From Thermoleophilaceae bacterium (GTDB lineage Bacteria > Actinomycetota > Thermoleophilia > Solirubrobacterales > Thermoleophilaceae), in NCBI GenBank assembly GCA_030448005.1, contig JAUJNT010000002.1:764818-824539 (forward strand): 59,722 nt of DNA, read 5' to 3'. Below, piece after piece: positions 58,497 to 59,722 of this stretch. The notes beneath the pieces are model-generated. The model had not been told where the DNA came from, searched no databases, and saw nothing but the letters and a program-made list of their open reading frames with translations. The number at the start of each line of letters is the position of its first letter. Positions within the stretch are counted from its first letter, which is position 1. A program made the translations under genes and the position numbers.

Positions 58497-59672
58497 CTAG
58501 TGAACGTGAGAATGTGAGTCCGGAGTTGCTTCCGCGACGCCTTCCCTGGATGCGAGCGCGGTGGCGATCACGGTCGTGAGCGGGACCGCCGCGATGAGCC
58601 CGATCGATCCCACCAAGGTGCCGATGATCTGCACGCTGACCGCCTCGCGGTTGATCGCATCGGCAAACGGCGTGTCCCCCACGCTGAAGATCAGAAGGAT
58701 CGGAAGCGAAGCTCCCACGTAGGCCAAGACCAGGGTGTTCACCGTTGCTGCCACGTGATCCCGGCCGATCCCGACCCCCGCCCGATAGAGCTCTCGCAGG
58801 GGTCCCGTCGGGTTGGCCCGACGCAGAGCGAGTACTGCCGATGCCTGGCTGATCGTGAGGTCGTCCAGCACACCGAGCGCCGCGATCACCATTCCCGCGA
58901 GCACGAGCCCTTCCAGCGAGAGATCTCCGCCGGTCCCCTGCAGGAACGTCGCCTCCTCCGAGGAGAAGCCGGTGATGTTGGCAAGCTCGGTGAACAGCAC
59001 CGCGAGGGCGGCGGTCAGCAGGAGGCTCGCCGTTGTGCCGAGCGCTGCGGCGACGCTCTTGGGACCGACGCCGTGCGCCAGTCCCATGGTGGCGAACATG
59101 ACAGCCATGGAGCCGACGATCGCGACGGCGAGCGGCGACCGGCCGTCGAGGATCGCCGGCACGATGAACGCCGCTATCACCGCGATGCTCACCCCCAGCC
59201 CGACGAGCGAGAGTATCCCTCGCAGGCGCCCTGCGAGGGTGACCACTACGGAGAACCCCAGCAGCAGCCAGATCATTGGGAGCCGCCGGTCATAGTCGGA
59301 GAACGTGTACGGATCGACCCCGGGCGGGGACTCCGCGAGCACCTCGTTCTTTGCCAGGCGCACTCGGTCCCCCGCTGCGAACTCCGGGTCGGCAGTCGAC
59401 TCGCCGCTCGAGAAGCCGACCACGCGTCCCTTGTCCGGTCCGTCGGAGAGCTTGGCTTCGACCCGCTTGCAATCTTCGGCCTGTGGGCTCTTGCAGCGCA
59501 CCGGCTGCACTCGAACGATCTCGGCGTCGAACGTCGGCGGGCGCAGCGACGTGTCGAGCTTGGCGTCGCTCGAGCCGTCTGGCCACAGGACGACCATTCC
59601 CCCGATCGTCGCGAGGACGAGGCAGGCGACGAGCGCGAGTACGCCTCGCGGAAGTGAGCGGAGCCCAGCCAC
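58497..59672 (-). CDS. YibE/F-like multipass membrane protein
   Basis: 391 residues. One N-terminal helix (GVLALVACLVLATIGGMVVLW) is followed by an external domain of about 90 residues with two Cys (VRCKSPQAEDCK) and SGESTADPEFAAGDRVRL. From DYDRRLPMIWLLLGFSVVVTLAG seven or so helices follow, with the family blocks GVLDDLTISQASAVLALR and GRDHVAATVNTLVLAYVGASLPILL. The tail DSHSHVH is His-rich. Function of YibE/F proteins is unknown; transport is assumed. GTG start at 59672, 50 bases from the window edge. Confidence 0.88.
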   Translation of the reverse strand: MAGLRSLPRGVLALVACLVLATIGGMVVLWPDGSSDAKLDTSLRPPTFDAEIVRVQPVRCKSPQAEDCKRVEAKLSDGPDKGRVVGFSSGESTADPEFAAGDRVRLAKNEVLAESPPGVDPYTFSDYDRRLPMIWLLLGFSVVVTLAGRLRGILSLVGLGVSIAVIAAFIVPAILDGRSPLAVAIVGSMAVMFATMGLAHGVGPKSVAAALGTTASLLLTAALAVLFTELANITGFSSEEATFLQGTGGDLSLEGLVLAGMVIAALGVLDDLTISQASAVLALRRANPTGPLRELYRAGVGIGRDHVAATVNTLVLAYVGASLPILLIFSVGDTPFADAINREAVSVQIIGTLVGSIGLIAAVPLTTVIATALASREGVAEATPDSHSHVH

Positions 59673-59722
59673 CCGGAACTACTACTCGCCACGGCGAGGG
59701 TTTCCTCTCCCGGCTTGGCGCG

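Overview
The window is a gene-dense, roughly 70% G+C bacterial chromosome segment. It carries about 58 protein genes, one tmRNA gene, no rRNA or recognisable tRNA genes, no insertion sequences and no CRISPR array. The gene complement points to Actinomycetota: an Rv2578c-type radical SAM protein, an InhA-type enoyl reductase, a caa3-type CtaG, short Hpf and an actinobacterial-style tmRNA. The tandem adenosylhomocysteinase genes and the RF2 frameshift site would fit a deep lineage such as Thermoleophilia, but that placement is inference. A striking regional habit is a TAnnnT -10 box 6 to 10 bases before the start codon in about eleven genes, which implies leaderless mRNAs. Internal operon genes often start by ATGA/GTGA overlap or behind a clear Shine-Dalgarno sequence.

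Layout. 1-7.5 kb: the 3' end of hypF, glyA, a FetAB-like metal exporter, a hemolysin III membrane protein with a rhodanese, a WecA/TagO-type polyprenyl-phosphate sugar transferase, then (minus strand) a radical SAM protein and YjbQ. 7.6-15.2 kb: the full F1Fo ATP synthase operon (small membrane protein, then atpB-E-F-H-A-G-D-C), whose alpha, beta and gamma subunits carry acidic low-complexity extensions. 15.2-18.5 kb (minus): a small membrane protein, a lipoprotein and a membrane-fused spermidine-synthase-like protein. 18.6-24.8 kb: a type II fatty-acid operon, fabH-fabG-acpP-fabF-carboxyltransferase-SGNH hydrolase-fabI.

25-36 kb: YceH, DapE, an LCP cell-wall ligase, a nucleotide-sugar block (UDP-sugar dehydrogenase, two nucleotidyltransferases, a phosphoglucose/phosphomannose isomerase) and, inside it, a methyl-cycle island: a MerR regulator, ahcY and a second adenosylhomocysteinase-like gene. 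Between merR and ahcY lies an exact 37-base element repeated at a 40-base period. Each copy can form two mutually exclusive hairpins. The second AHCY-like protein has Glu and Asn in place of the catalytic Lys and Asp. This island is the best candidate for something undescribed.

36-54 kb: an XRE regulator, ctaG, comF, hpf, secA, prfB (with the CTT-TGA-C programmed frameshift), ftsH, nadC-nadA, a quinone oxidoreductase, a RibD-C reductase, ftsE-ftsX, a CtpA protease, RNase R and smpB. Protein export, translation release, ribosome rescue and proteolysis are therefore neighbours. 54-59.7 kb: a site-2 protease, the ssrA tmRNA with terminator, two unrecognised genes, a clan-A glycoside-hydrolase-like exoprotein, a 0.57 kb spacer with three 72-base tandem repeats, and a YibE/F membrane protein.
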